Assembly (NCBI RefSeq): GCF_900106065.1
Contig: NZ_LT629796.1
Span: 2,764,001-2,828,000 of the forward strand
From: Pseudomonas mandelii
Lineage (GTDB): Bacteria; Pseudomonadota; Gammaproteobacteria; Pseudomonadales; Pseudomonadaceae
Direction of reading: 5' to 3'
DNA length: 64,000 bases
Below are positions 33,573 to 45,309 of this stretch, in pieces. Every line of letters starts with the position of its first letter. The stretch's first letter is position 1. The translations under genes were made by a program, and so were the position numbers. The notes beneath the pieces are model-generated. The model was not told the DNA's origin, made no database searches, and was given only the letters and a program-made list of their open reading frames with translations.

Positions 33573-34748
33573 TCAGCCGGACACATTGACCGCAGTCGCA
33601 CCGCGGCGTTGCAGATAGATGTAGAACAGCGCGGTCAGCACCGTCAGGCCACTGACCAGCGCACCGGTCCACGGCAGATCCGCCAGGTCCGCACCGCTGG
33701 CAACCACCAGCCCGCCGATCCACGCACCTGCTGCGTTGCCAAGATTGAAGGCGCTCTGGTTCAGCGTCGAGCCAAGGTTCGGCGCTTCGTGCGCCTGATC
33801 GATGATCAGCAGTTGCAGAATCGGGCACAGGGCAAACGCGAAAGTCCCCCACAGCACCAGTGTGATCGCCGCCGGAATCACCGAGTGACTGGTCTGGCTA
33901 AAGGCCGCCAATATCACTGCCACGGCCAGCGCCATGCCCACCAATGAAGGCAGCAATCGGCTGTCCGCCAGGCGACCACCCAGCATGCTGCCCGCCGTCA
34001 GGCCGACGCCAAACAACAACAGCATGATTGTCACGCCATGGGGGCTGACACCGGTGATGTCCTGCAGAATCGGCGCGATGTAGGTGAACACGCTGAACAG
34101 ACTGGTCGACGCCAGCACGCTCATGCCCAATGCCAACAACACATTGACCTTGCCCAGCACTTTGAACTCGCTGGCGAGGTTGGCTTTGTCCATCGCGATG
34201 TCCTTCGGCAGCCAGAGCCACTGCGCGAGCGCTGCAATCACCCCGATCACCGAGACCGCCCAGAACGTCGAACGCCAACCGGCGTATTGCCCGAGCGCGG
34301 TGCCCAACGGCACGCCGAGCACGTTGGCCAGCGTCAGGCCGGTGAACATCATGGCAATGGCCTGCGCCCTTTTGTTCGGTGCAACCAGGCCCGCCGCGAC
34401 TACCGAGCCAATGCCGAAGAACGCACCGTGGCACAGCGCGGTGACCACTCGCGCGGCCATCAACGTGGCATAGTTCGGTGCCAATGCGCACAGCACGTTG
34501 CCGAGGATGAACATCAGCGTCATGCCCAGCAGCGTGGCTTTGCGCGGCATGTTGGCGGTGCCGATCGCAAGAATCGGCGCGCCGAACACCACGCCCAGGG
34601 CGTAGCCGGTGATCAGCAGGCCGGCGTGGGGAATGCTCACGGCGAGGTCGCGGGCGACGTCGGGCAGCAAACCCATGATGACGAATTCAGTGGTGCCGAT
34701 GCCGAACGCGGCAACAGCGAGGGCGAGCAAGGCGAGTGGCATGCGCAA
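33573..34748 (-). CDS. MFS transporter, DHA1 (AraJ-like) family
   Basis: A 391-residue 12-helix pump of the inner membrane. GIGTTEFVIMGLLPDVA at the first helix and LLITGYALGVVFGAPI with the following NMPRKATLL loop match DHA1 sugar/drug efflux proteins such as AraJ and NepI. Start at 34748; an ATG two codons later is equally possible. Divergent from the DMT gene. Substrate unknown. Confidence 0.85.
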   Translation of the reverse strand: MRMPLALLALAVAAFGIGTTEFVIMGLLPDVARDLAVSIPHAGLLITGYALGVVFGAPILAIGTANMPRKATLLGMTLMFILGNVLCALAPNYATLMAARVVTALCHGAFFGIGSVVAAGLVAPNKRAQAIAMMFTGLTLANVLGVPLGTALGQYAGWRSTFWAVSVIGVIAALAQWLWLPKDIAMDKANLASEFKVLGKVNVLLALGMSVLASTSLFSVFTYIAPILQDITGVSPHGVTIMLLLFGVGLTAGSMLGGRLADSRLLPSLVGMALAVAVILAAFSQTSHSVIPAAITLVLWGTFAFALCPILQLLIIDQAHEAPNLGSTLNQSAFNLGNAAGAWIGGLVVASGADLADLPWTGALVSGLTVLTALFYIYLQRRGATAVNVSG

Positions 34749-34927
34749 GGTCTCTGTCGGTAGTCTTGACGCTTTGATCAGGCATACGCATGCCGATGAC
34801 CGTTCTCGATGAGCGCGGGCAGGGGCAGAAATTATTGGAATTAGTCTGTGCGCAACTGAGTGCGGCGTGGTCGCTTGCAGTATAAACAGCTGCTGACATA
34901 TGGCGAATCAATTATCCACGCGTGTCC

Positions 34928-34995
34928 TGTAGGAGCCAGGCTTGCCGGCGAAGGCGTCCTTGAGATTGCCTTCGCCGGCAAGCCTGGCTCCGACA
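34928..34995. repeat. REP-like inverted pair
   Basis: GGAGCCAGGCTTGCCGGCGA and its complement face each other with 12 bases between, upstream of the DMT gene. Core differs from the GCGAGCAGGC class. Confidence 0.8.
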
Positions 34996-35026
34996 GGGGC
35001 GCGGTGGTCAATAAAAGGAGCGTGCC

Positions 35027-35860
35027 GTGCTTGCGACGGCTTTGGTGTTGGTGGCGGCGCTGTTGCACGCGGCGTGGAATACCCTGATCAAATTCAGCGC
35101 CGAACGGCTGCTGGTGGTGGCCTGCATGGATAGCGTCGCGATGCTGTTTGTCGCCCTGATGCTGCCGTTCGTGGCGCTGCCACCGATTGAAATCTGGCCA
35201 TGGATTCTGGCGTCGGCGGCGTTCGAACTGCTCTATCGCTATCTGCTGATCCAGGCGTATCGGGTCGGCGACCTCGGGTTGGTCTATCCGTTGATGCGTG
35301 GGCTGTCGCCGCTGGTGGTGCTGGCACTGACGCTGATCTTCGCTGGCGAAGTGCTGACGAATCAGCAGATCTTCGGAATCCTGTTGATTCCGTTTGGCAT
35401 GCTGTGCCTGCTCTGGCAGGGCGGCGGTGGTGCGCGTCTGCCGTGGTCGATGTTGCCGGTGGTGGCACTGATCGGCCTGTGCATCGGCTGCTACACCTTC
35501 ATCGATGGCCAGGCGTTACGGCGCTGGTCGCACCCTCTGGACTATCTGGTCTGGGTCACGTTGCTCAGCGCTTGGCCGTTCCCGTTGCTGGCGCTGGTAA
35601 GCAAGCGCACGGCGTTCATGCTGTTCTGGCGTGAACAGTGGCGACTGGGGCTGGCGGTCGGGTTCTGCGTGTTGTTCAGCTACGCTTTGGTGCTGTGGGC
35701 AATGCAGCTGGGGTCGATTGCCGAAGCGGCGGCGTTGCGCGAGATCAGCGTGATTCTGGTGGTGCTGTTCGGCATGCGTTACCTGAAAGAACCTTTCGGC
35801 AGGCCAAGGCTCTTAGCCTGTGGGCTCGTACTGATCGGTATTTTGGTCATGAAGTTCTAA
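35027..35860 (+). CDS. EamA-domain transporter (DMT superfamily)
   Basis: A 277-residue membrane protein of about ten helices in two EamA-like halves (HAAWNTLIKFSAERLLV at the start; LGSIAEAAALREISVIL in the second half). GTG start at 35027 with AGGAG six bases upstream. DMT proteins export or import small metabolites. The substrate cannot be told from sequence. Confidence 0.85.
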   Translation: MLATALVLVAALLHAAWNTLIKFSAERLLVVACMDSVAMLFVALMLPFVALPPIEIWPWILASAAFELLYRYLLIQAYRVGDLGLVYPLMRGLSPLVVLALTLIFAGEVLTNQQIFGILLIPFGMLCLLWQGGGGARLPWSMLPVVALIGLCIGCYTFIDGQALRRWSHPLDYLVWVTLLSAWPFPLLALVSKRTAFMLFWREQWRLGLAVGFCVLFSYALVLWAMQLGSIAEAAALREISVILVVLFGMRYLKEPFGRPRLLACGLVLIGILVMKF

Positions 35861-35900
35861 CGGGCACTCAACATTCCAAAACTGAAGAAAGGACTGCTTT

Positions 35901-36284
35901 ATGACGGTTGCTCTGTGGTGCGTTTTGATCGCGATTTTCCTGCCCTATCTCTGCACGGTCATCGCCAAGGTCAGTGGCAGGTTCAGGCTGCAAGACAACC
36001 ATGACCCCCGGGACTTTCTCGAGTCGCTCAATGGTCTGGGCAGGCGCGCGCATGCGGCGCAACTGAACAGCTTTGAAGTGACCCCGGCGTTTGCGATCGC
36101 GGTGATTGTTGCGCATCTGGTGGGCACGGCGCAGTTGGTGACGGTCAACGTGCTGGCGGTGCTGTTTATCACCAGTCGGCTGCTGTACATCATTTGCTAC
36201 CTGGCGGACTGGGCGATATTGCGGTCGCTGGTGTGGTTTGTGGGGATGGGGTTGATTGCCAGTTTCTTTGTGGTGTCGGTCTGA
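35901..36284 (+). CDS. MAPEG family membrane protein
   Basis: A 127-residue protein with four hydrophobic helices. RAHAAQLNSFEVTPAFAIAV (the motif with Asn and Glu after the first loop) is the MAPEG signature, and RLLYIICYLADW is the second. AAAGGA precedes the ATG. It lies 40 bases after the DMT gene, so it may share its transcript. Glutathione-linked chemistry is known for eukaryotic members; bacterial role unclear. Confidence 0.85.
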   Translation: MTVALWCVLIAIFLPYLCTVIAKVSGRFRLQDNHDPRDFLESLNGLGRRAHAAQLNSFEVTPAFAIAVIVAHLVGTAQLVTVNVLAVLFITSRLLYIICYLADWAILRSLVWFVGMGLIASFFVVSV

Positions 36285-36311
36285 AAGTATTGCGGTGATT
36301 TGTCTGACCTC

Positions 36312-36404
36312 ATCGCGAGCAGGCTCGCTTCCACAGTTGATCTTCAGTGAACACAAATGCTGTGTACAACCGAGATCTACTGTGGGAACGAGCCTGCTCG
36401 CGAT
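36312..36404. repeat. REPIN (GCGAGCAGGCTCGC type)
   Basis: Inverted REP units at 36312–36335 and 36381–36404, between the convergent MAPEG and mltA genes. Confidence 0.9.
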
Positions 36405-36429
36405 GACTATCTAACTGCAAATACAAGGC

Positions 36430-37614
36430 TTACGGGTTGGCCTTCGCCGCATCGGCAACCTGCGGCACTTGCGGCAACGCCGCGCCTTTAGGCCAGAGCA
36501 TCCAGATCTGCCCTTGCTGTTTCATGTCCCCGGCCAATTGCCCGGCCGCCTCGCCAGTGCCCCAGAACAGATCCGCACGCACTTCGCCGGCAATCGCGCC
36601 GCCAGTGTCTTGCGCCGCCACGGGCCGTATCAGTGCAGTACCGTCCGGTTTTGTCGTGGATAACCACAACAGGCTGCCCAGCGGAATGACTTTGCGGTCC
36701 ACTGCCGCGCTGTAACCGGCCGTCAGCGGAACGTTCAGCGAGCCGCGTGGCCCTTCGTTGCTGTCCGGGTTGCGAGTGAAGAACACGTAACTGGGGTTGC
36801 TGCCCAGCAGTTCCGGAATGCGCGACGGATTGGCTTTTGCCCACGTGCTGATGGCGCCCATGGTCACGTCTTCCTTCTTCAACTCGCCTTGCTCCACCAG
36901 CCAGCGCCCGATGGGGCGATAGGGATGGCCGTTCTGGTCAGCATAGGCAATGCGCAGTTGGCGGCCGTCGTCGAGCTGGATGCGACCCGAACCCTGGATT
37001 TGCAGAAATTGCAGGTTCATCGGGTCGGTCAGCCACGCAACCACTGGCGCCTTTACCCCATTGGTCTCAATCGTTGCCGCATCGTCGTAAGGCTTGAGCA
37101 CGCGACCTTCGAGGCGTCCGCGCAGGCGTTTGCCTTTGAGTTCCGGGTAGATGCTGTCCAGCGAGACAATGATCATGTCCTCGGGCACGCCGTACACCGG
37201 AATGTTCGCCACTTCGGTCTGGGTCAGGCTGCCCGGGTAGACCGGCTCGTAATAGCCGGTGATCAAACCGTTGGGATTGTCATTGGCGGCGCGCAGGCCG
37301 TAGACGTCGAGGTTCTGCTTGAGGAAGCCGCGAATGTCGCTGGCGGTCTGCGGCACATTGGCGGAAGCTGCGCAGGTCGATCCCCAGACCGGGTCGGCCT
37401 TGAGTCGGGTGCAGGCGCTACGCCACGAGCCGAAGCCGGCGACCAGGTCGGTGTCGGACACCGCCGGCAATGCTTCCCAGCTGGTACTGGAGTAGGTCGC
37501 CAGGGCGTGGGTTTTAGGGGTGTCTTTATCGCCGCCGGTGCAGCCGGCGAGCACGGCCACCATTGGAAGAGTCCACACGAGGTGGTGACGCCATGCCTTG
37601 AAACGGCTTTTCAT
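36430..37614 (-). CDS. mltA: Membrane-bound lytic murein transglycosylase A
   Basis: A 394-residue outer-membrane lipoprotein that cleaves peptidoglycan to anhydromuropeptides. The lipobox is VLAGC. GLITGYYEPVYPGSL and QIQGSGRIQL are MltA barrel motifs. The 3D domain near the C-terminus has the catalytic Asp in VAAQDTGGAI. The ATG at 37614 has AAAGG about ten bases upstream; the frame to 37662 is not needed. Confidence 0.93.
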   Translation of the reverse strand: MKSRFKAWRHHLVWTLPMVAVLAGCTGGDKDTPKTHALATYSSTSWEALPAVSDTDLVAGFGSWRSACTRLKADPVWGSTCAASANVPQTASDIRGFLKQNLDVYGLRAANDNPNGLITGYYEPVYPGSLTQTEVANIPVYGVPEDMIIVSLDSIYPELKGKRLRGRLEGRVLKPYDDAATIETNGVKAPVVAWLTDPMNLQFLQIQGSGRIQLDDGRQLRIAYADQNGHPYRPIGRWLVEQGELKKEDVTMGAISTWAKANPSRIPELLGSNPSYVFFTRNPDSNEGPRGSLNVPLTAGYSAAVDRKVIPLGSLLWLSTTKPDGTALIRPVAAQDTGGAIAGEVRADLFWGTGEAAGQLAGDMKQQGQIWMLWPKGAALPQVPQVADAAKANP

Positions 37615-37742
37615 GGAGTAATTCCTTTGTCGGTTGCCTGAGTGCTCCATGCGCTCAAACAACCCGTATTGATAATAGGGCTATTGGTCTTTGCCGATGA
37701 CACGAGGATACTGGCCGCCGTTTCCCGTGACCTGAAGCCACC

Positions 37743-38192
37743 ATGACTCTTAAAAGACTTTCTGTTGTATTGCTGGCCTGCCTGACCTTGTCTGCCTGCG
37801 GTGGCGTTGATCCGAATTCGCCGCTGGGACAACGCAAGGCGATCTTCAAACAGATGCTCAAGACCGGTGAAGACCTGGGCGGTATGTTGCGTGGTCGTAT
37901 CCCGTTCGACGGTCCGAAATTTGCCGAAGGCGCCGTGAAACTCGACACCTTGTCCCGTGAGCCTTGGAAACATTTCCCGCAAGTGCGTGAAGAAGATCAC
38001 AGCAGCGCCAAGGACAATGTGTGGCAGCAGCAGGCACGCTTCCAGGACATGGCCCGCACCCTTGAAGCCGCCACCGGTGAATTGGTGATTGCCAGCAAGG
38101 TTCAGCCTTACAAGGCCAGTAACCTGGGCCCGGCGGTGCAGAAAGTCGAAGATGCCTGTAGTGCCTGCCATAAAGAGTTTCGGGATCATTGA
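37743..38192 (+). CDS. Cytochrome c'-type lipoprotein
   Basis: A 149-residue secreted protein. The signal peptide ends at lipobox LSAC. The C-terminal CSACHKEF is a heme c attachment site placed at the end, as in cytochrome c'/c556 four-helix bundles. Divergent from mltA. Probably periplasmic electron transfer or gas binding; partner unknown. Confidence 0.85.
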   Translation: MTLKRLSVVLLACLTLSACGGVDPNSPLGQRKAIFKQMLKTGEDLGGMLRGRIPFDGPKFAEGAVKLDTLSREPWKHFPQVREEDHSSAKDNVWQQQARFQDMARTLEAATGELVIASKVQPYKASNLGPAVQKVEDACSACHKEFRDH

Positions 38193-38270
38193 TTGGCAAT
38201 GCATTCCTGTGGCGAGGGGGGCGTTCCGACAAGCCCCTCGTCACAAAAGCTCCCTCGCTCAATTCGGGGG

Positions 38271-38666
38271 TTACTTGTCCAACTCGTCGAGCGCGTTCTG
38301 CAATTCCTTTCGGGACTCGGCAAGTTTGTCTTTGCGCTTGTTGATCTTGTCCGGATCGCCTTTCTTCATGGCCTTGTCCAGATCGGCCTGGCGCTGGCTG
38401 ACTTCATGCTTGGCATCGAGCACCTTGTTTTCCCGTTCTTTCTTCAGCGAGGCGTCGGTGCAATGGGTGGTGACTTCGCTCAGGGCCGTTTCGAGGCCAG
38501 CCTGCTGTTCAGCATTGCCGTGGGATTTGGCCAGTTCGATCTGATTGATGATCCCCTGTTTCTTGGCGGCGCAGCCGGTCAGCCCCGGGGCTTCTTCGGC
38601 GGCCATCAGGGGAGCGGCCATCACGCTGCAAAGGGTCAGCAAGGCGAGTGGTGAAAGAAATTTCAT
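38271..38666 (-). CDS. DUF1090 family protein (YqjC-like)
   Basis: A 131-residue periplasmic protein. Signal peptide with cleavage near PLMAA. The mature part is a charged coiled coil (AAKKQGIINQIELAKSHGN; then lys/glu-rich KKGDPDKINKRKDKL). This matches the DUF1090 pattern. Function unknown; E. coli YqjC is the known relative. Confidence 0.85.
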   Translation of the reverse strand: MKFLSPLALLTLCSVMAAPLMAAEEAPGLTGCAAKKQGIINQIELAKSHGNAEQQAGLETALSEVTTHCTDASLKKERENKVLDAKHEVSQRQADLDKAMKKGDPDKINKRKDKLAESRKELQNALDELDK

Positions 38667-38762
38667 AAAAGCTCCAAGTGCGAAGACAATCGGGTCGATG
38701 TGGCGATGGGCGTTTGAGCCCGTCGGCCCCTTTGGGTTCCCGGGCTGCCGGGGGCTCGGTGT

Positions 38763-40451
<1,689 letters not shown>

Positions 40452-40567
40452 TCAGGGGGGATGCTTGAAGGTTAGTCAGTATTTTTTTTAGGAAGGAGTG
40501 GGTGTTTTGCCTGGTGTTTCCGGGCTGGATCTTCAGTGAGGGCAAAGCTGGCGCATGACAGGACTAA

Positions 40568-40590
40568 TGTGGGAGCGAGCCTGCTCGCGA
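40568..40590. repeat. Single REP unit
   Basis: TGTGGGAGCGAGCCTGCTCG and three further bases; same class as the 33456 REPIN, here as a single arm upstream of ligB. Confidence 0.8.
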
Positions 40591-40621
40591 TGGGGGCGAT
40601 CCGGTGTAAAGCGAAACCAAT

Positions 40622-40656
40622 AAAAAGCCCCGCACGGCGAACCGTGCGGGGCTTTT
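40622..40656 (-). terminator. Rho-independent terminator of metK
   Basis: AAAAGCCCCGCACGG pairs with its complement over a CGAA loop, with T tracts on both sides. It lies 19 bases after the metK stop. Confidence 0.9.
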
Positions 40657-40674
40657 GGTACCGCCAGGAAAGTC

Positions 40675-41865
40675 TTACAAGCCGGCTGCAGTACGCAGGT
40701 CGTCGGCGCGGTCGGTCTTTTCCCAGGTGAACGTGGTGAAGGTGTCTTCACCCACAGTCTTGGTTGCCGGGGTGCGACCGAAGTGGCCGTACGCAGCGGT
40801 TTCCTGGTACATCGGGTGCAGCAGGTCGAGCATGGTGGTGATCGCGTATGGACGCAGGTCGAAGATTTCGCGAACCAGTTTGACGATCTTGTCGTCGCTG
40901 ATCTTGCCGGTGCCGAAGGTGTTCAACGAGATCGAAGTCGGCTGGGCAACACCGATCGCGTAGGAAACCTGAATCTCGCAACGCTCGGCCAGGCCGGCCG
41001 CAACGATGTTCTTGGCCACGTAACGACCGGCGTAGGCTGCCGAACGGTCAACCTTCGATGGATCCTTGCCGGAGAACGCGCCGCCGCCGTGACGGGCCAT
41101 GCCGCCGTAGCTGTCGACGATGATTTTGCGACCGGTCAGGCCGCAGTCACCCACCGGGCCGCCAATGATGAACTGGCCAGTCGGGTTGATGTGGAACTGG
41201 GTGTCTTTGGTCAGTAGTTCGGCAGGCAACACGTGCTTGACGATCAGCTCCATCACGCCTTCGCGCAGGTCTTTGTACGACACTTCAGGGTTGTGCTGGG
41301 TCGACAGTACAACGGCGTCGATACCGACGACCTTGCCGCCTTCGTAACGGCAAGTCACTTGCGACTTGGCGTCCGGGCGCAGCCAAGGCAGCAGGCCGGA
41401 TTTACGGGCTTCGGCCTGGCGCTGCACAAGCTGGTGCGAGAAGGTGATCGGTGCTGGCATCAGCACGTCGGTTTCGTTGCTGGCGTAGCCGAACATCAGG
41501 CCCTGGTCGCCAGCGCCCTGATCTTCAGGCTTGGCACGGTCGACACCCTGGTTGATGTCAGGGGACTGCTTGCCGATGATGTTCATCACGCCGCAAGTGG
41601 CACCGTCGAAGCCGACATCGGAGCTGTTGTAGCCGATGTCCAGAATGACGTTACGCACGATCTCTTCCAGGTCGACCCAGGCCGACGTGGTGACTTCACC
41701 TGCGATGATTGCCACGCCGGTTTTAACCAGGGTTTCGCACGCTACGCGGGCGAACTTGTCTTCAGCAATGATGGCGTCCAGCACCGCATCGGAAATCTGG
41801 TCGGCGATTTTGTCCGGGTGCCCTTCGGACACGGACTCGGAGGTGAAGAGGGAGTATTCGCTCAT
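40675..41865 (-). CDS. metK: S-adenosylmethionine synthetase
   Basis: A 396-residue enzyme making SAM from methionine and [15 protein letters not shown] and [20 protein letters not shown] are the two MetK signatures, and [11 protein letters not shown] is the N-terminal ATP site. It starts 18 bases after the ArsR-methyltransferase gene, so they form an operon. Full length, with a strong terminator after it. Confidence 0.98.
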   Translation of the reverse strand: MSEYSLFTSESVSEGHPDKIADQISDAVLDAIIAEDKFARVACETLVKTGVAIIAGEVTTSAWVDLEEIVRNVILDIGYNSSDVGFDGATCGVMNIIGKQSPDINQGVDRAKPEDQGAGDQGLMFGYASNETDVLMPAPITFSHQLVQRQAEARKSGLLPWLRPDAKSQVTCRYEGGKVVGIDAVVLSTQHNPEVSYKDLREGVMELIVKHVLPAELLTKDTQFHINPTGQFIIGGPVGDCGLTGRKIIVDSYGGMARHGGGAFSGKDPSKVDRSAAYAGRYVAKNIVAAGLAERCEIQVSYAIGVAQPTSISLNTFGTGKISDDKIVKLVREIFDLRPYAITTMLDLLHPMYQETAAYGHFGRTPATKTVGEDTFTTFTWEKTDRADDLRTAAGL

Positions 41866-41883
41866 CTCGATTTTTTCCTGAAT

Positions 41884-42879
41884 TTACCGATGGTGAGTGT
41901 CGCCAGCCGGTCGCTGAAAATGGCGGACCTGGATCTGGAAACCATTACGTAAGCCTACATAGAGGCTTTCCCCGGGAACGAGTCCCGCAGCGGTGGCCCA
42001 ACGGGCCAAATCGTCCTGTTCAAACCCCAACCACAGATCACCGCAGGCCTCCCTGGCCCAACTCTGGTTGTGGCTACATAACTCTGTCACGAGCAGGCTA
42101 CCGCCCGGTTGCAGCAAGTCGGCCATGTGCTTGAGTGCTTCGGCCGGCGCGGCGAAATGGTGCAGCACCATGTTCAGTACAACGCAATCGGCCTTGAGGC
42201 TCACGCCATTCAATGCATCGGCCAGTTGCAGGCTGACGTTAGCCAGCGTTTCACGTTCGCAGACCTGGCGCGCCAGTTCGAGCATCGCCGGGCTGTTGTC
42301 CAGCGCCGTGACCTCTGTGAAGCGGCGCGCCAGTTCCGGCAAGAATTCACCGTCGCCGGGGCCGACTTCAATGGCCGTCGCGCCGTCTCTGAAACTCAGC
42401 TTGTCGAGCAGCGCCACCACGCTTTCGCGGTATTGCGGCAGGCCGGCGATCAAGTCTTGCTGGGCACGAAACTTCTCCGCCACCCGTGAGAAAAAGTCCT
42501 GGCTGGCCGCCGCTCGTTGTCCATGGACCTGAGCGATCCGCGACTGCACATCGGCCGGCAACGTCAGGTTGTCCACTTCTTCGAGCAAGGCGGCGTGCAG
42601 CTTGCCGCCCAGCAGGTCGGTGTGGGGCAGGGCGCGACGGTAGAAAATCGCGTTGCCTTCACGGCGGGTCGCCACCAGGTCGGCCTGGGCCAGGACCTTG
42701 AGGTGGTGGCTCATGCCGGACTGACCGATACCGAAGATCTGCGCCAGTTCCAGTACGCCAAACGAATCGTTGGCCAGCGCGCGCAATACATTCAGCCGCA
42801 GAGGATCACCGCCGGCCTTGCACAGGGCCGCCAGCTCATCGCAATCGTCATGTTGAATGGAAGGCACGCGTAAATTCAT
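41884..42879 (-). CDS. ArsR-type regulator fused to a SAM-dependent methyltransferase
   Basis: A 331-residue fusion. Residues ~15–90 are an ArsR winged helix (LAQIFGIGQSGMSHHLKVL). Residues ~145–300 are a class I methyltransferase with the SAM loop AIEVGPGDGEFLPELARRF. No ArsR metal Cys pair is visible. Being directly upstream of metK in one operon suggests it senses or answers to SAM levels. This pairing is common in pseudomonads. Confidence 0.88.
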   Translation of the reverse strand: MNLRVPSIQHDDCDELAALCKAGGDPLRLNVLRALANDSFGVLELAQIFGIGQSGMSHHLKVLAQADLVATRREGNAIFYRRALPHTDLLGGKLHAALLEEVDNLTLPADVQSRIAQVHGQRAAASQDFFSRVAEKFRAQQDLIAGLPQYRESVVALLDKLSFRDGATAIEVGPGDGEFLPELARRFTEVTALDNSPAMLELARQVCERETLANVSLQLADALNGVSLKADCVVLNMVLHHFAAPAEALKHMADLLQPGGSLLVTELCSHNQSWAREACGDLWLGFEQDDLARWATAAGLVPGESLYVGLRNGFQIQVRHFQRPAGDTHHR

Positions 42880-43152
42880 AAGGCCAGCAGTCTAGTGACG
42901 CTCAGAAATCACCGCAAGGGCAATATCAAAAAGTTTTGATATTGGTCGATAGATGGCACTTCCAGACGTTAGGTTCAGTCAACAAACGAACTGCAGAAAG
43001 GTTTCATCAGTCGAAACCGCTGTTAACAATTGGAAAAACGCCTCCAGATGACTATCTGTCATTGCCCCGAGGCGGGTGGGTGAGGGAAAATGCTCGCCTT
43101 TTTTCCGTTTCGTTTTATTCACTCTCGATACAGAACCCGCAGGAGAACAGCG

Positions 43153-45150
43153 ATGCCCAGCCGTCGTGAGCGTGCCAACGCCATTCGTGCCCTCAGCATG
43201 GATGCCGTGCAAAAAGCCAACAGCGGCCATCCCGGTGCCCCGATGGGTATGGCGGATATCGCCGAAGTACTTTGGCGTGACTACCTGAAGCACAACCCGA
43301 GCAATCCATCGTTCGCCGACCGTGACCGCTTCGTGCTGTCCAACGGTCACGGCTCGATGTTGATCTACTCGCTGCTGCACCTGACCGGCTACGACCTGTC
43401 GATCGATGACCTGAAAAATTTCCGCCAACTGCACAGCCGCACCCCGGGTCACCCGGAATTCGGCTACACCCCGGGCGTTGAAACCACCACCGGTCCTCTG
43501 GGCCAAGGCTTGGCCAACGCCGTCGGTTTCGCCCTGGCTGAAAAAGTCCTGGCGGCGCAGTTCAACCGTCCTGGCCACAATGTTGTCGATCACCACACCT
43601 ACGTGTTCCTGGGTGATGGCTGCATGATGGAAGGCATTTCCCACGAAGTTGGCTCCCTGGCCGGTACATTGGGCCTGGGCAAGCTGATCGCCTTCTACGA
43701 CGACAACGGCATCTCCATCGATGGCGAAGTCGAAGGCTGGTTCACCGACGACACGCCTAAGCGTTTCGAAGCCTACAACTGGCAGGTGATCCGCAACGTC
43801 GACGGTCATGATCCGGAAGAGATCAAGACCGCGATCGAAACCGCGCGTAAAAGCGATCAGCCAACCCTGATCTGCTGCAAGACCACCATCGGTTTCGGTT
43901 CGCCGAACAAGCAAGGTAAAGAAGACTGCCACGGCGCCCCATTGGGTGACGCGGAAATCGCCTTGACCCGTGCCGCGCTGAAATGGAACCACGGTCCGTT
44001 CGAAATCCCGGCTGACATCTATGCCGAGTGGGACGCCAAGGAAGCTGGCCGCGCGGTCGAAGCCGAGTGGGATCAGCGTTTCGCTGCCTACTCTGCGGCT
44101 TTCCCTGAGCTGGCCAACGAACTGGTCCGTCGCCTGGGCGGCGATCTGCCAGAAGACTTCGCGGAAAAAGCCTCGGCTTACATCGCTGAAGTTGCGGCCA
44201 AGGGCGAGACCATCGCCAGCCGTAAAGCCAGCCAGAACGCACTGAATGCCTACGGCCCGCTGTTGCCTGAACTGCTCGGCGGCTCCGCTGACCTGGCCGG
44301 TTCCAACCTGACCCTGTGGAAAGGTTGCAAAGGTGTTTCGGCTGAAGACGCCAGCGGCAACTACATGTACTACGGCGTTCGCGAATTCGGCATGAGCGCG
44401 ATCATGAACGGCGTGGCCCTGCACGGCGGTCTGGTGCCTTACGGCGCCACCTTCCTGATGTTCATGGAATACGCCCGCAACGCCGTGCGCATGGCTTCGC
44501 TGATGAAGAAGCGCGTGGTGTTCGTCTACACCCACGACTCCATCGGCCTGGGCGAAGACGGCCCGACTCACCAGCCGATCGAGCAACTGACCAGCCTGCG
44601 CAGCACACCGAACCTCGACACCTGGCGTCCAGCCGATGCCGTTGAATCGGCCGTTTGCTGGAAACAGGCCATCGAGCGCAAGGACGGCCCTTCGGCGCTG
44701 ATCTTCTCGCGTCAGAACCTGCAGCATCAGGAACGCAGCGCGCTGCAGATCGCTGATATCGCCCGTGGCGGTTACGTGTTGAAGGACTGTGCAGGCGAGC
44801 CTGAGCTGATCCTGATCTCCACCGGTTCGGAAGTCGGTCTGGCGGTTCAGGCCTACGACAAGCTGACCGAGCAAGGTCGCAAGGTGCGTGTTGTTTCGAT
44901 GCCGTGCACCAGCGTGTTCGATGCCCAGGACGCCGGCTACAAGCAAGCGGTTCTGCCGTTGCAAGTCAGCGCCCGTATCGCCATCGAAGCCGCGCACGCG
45001 GACTACTGGTACAAGTACGTGGGCCTGGAAGGCCGCGTGATCGGCATGACCACCTACGGCGAGTCGGCGCCTGCGCCTGCCTTGTTCGAAGAGTTCGGCT
45101 TTACCCTGGAAAACATCCTGGGTCAGGCTGAAGAGCTGCTGGAAGACTGA
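43153..45150 (+). CDS. tkt: Transketolase
   Basis: A 665-residue thiamine-diphosphate enzyme of the pentose phosphate pathway. [18 protein letters not shown] at the N-terminus, [18 protein letters not shown] as the ThDP motif, and [17 protein letters not shown] as the second transketolase signature. The ATG at 43153 follows AGGAG by seven bases; the upstream in-frame ATG at 43090 is not used. It opens a tkt–epd–pgk–fba order. Confidence 0.97.
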   Translation: MPSRRERANAIRALSMDAVQKANSGHPGAPMGMADIAEVLWRDYLKHNPSNPSFADRDRFVLSNGHGSMLIYSLLHLTGYDLSIDDLKNFRQLHSRTPGHPEFGYTPGVETTTGPLGQGLANAVGFALAEKVLAAQFNRPGHNVVDHHTYVFLGDGCMMEGISHEVGSLAGTLGLGKLIAFYDDNGISIDGEVEGWFTDDTPKRFEAYNWQVIRNVDGHDPEEIKTAIETARKSDQPTLICCKTTIGFGSPNKQGKEDCHGAPLGDAEIALTRAALKWNHGPFEIPADIYAEWDAKEAGRAVEAEWDQRFAAYSAAFPELANELVRRLGGDLPEDFAEKASAYIAEVAAKGETIASRKASQNALNAYGPLLPELLGGSADLAGSNLTLWKGCKGVSAEDASGNYMYYGVREFGMSAIMNGVALHGGLVPYGATFLMFMEYARNAVRMASLMKKRVVFVYTHDSIGLGEDGPTHQPIEQLTSLRSTPNLDTWRPADAVESAVCWKQAIERKDGPSALIFSRQNLQHQERSALQIADIARGGYVLKDCAGEPELILISTGSEVGLAVQAYDKLTEQGRKVRVVSMPCTSVFDAQDAGYKQAVLPLQVSARIAIEAAHADYWYKYVGLEGRVIGMTTYGESAPAPALFEEFGFTLENILGQAEELLED

Positions 45151-45181
45151 TCCAGAAGTAGCGTTATCGGGGCTGAAGTCT

Positions 45182-45262
45182 TCGCGGGCAAGCCTCGCTC
45201 CTACAAGGGGTCGCGTTGTTTTCAAGACAACTGAAGACCTGTAGGAGCGGGCTTGCCCGCGA
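45182..45262. repeat. REPIN (GCGGGCAAGCC type)
   Basis: Inverted REP arms 45182–45205 and 45240–45262 between tkt and epd. A second REP class, distinct from GCGAGCAGGC. Confidence 0.85.
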
Positions 45263-45309
45263 AGGCGGCAGTCCTGGCAACCTCATTCCCAAGCTTCATC
45301 GAGAACCCC

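Noticed and set aside
41866..41883. SAM riboswitch before metK
   Set aside because: Only 18 bases separate the stop and start, too short for a riboswitch.
42979..45225. 748-codon minus-strand open frame
   Set aside because: Lies antisense to transketolase; long antisense frames are expected from high-GC codon use and the product has no recognisable domain.
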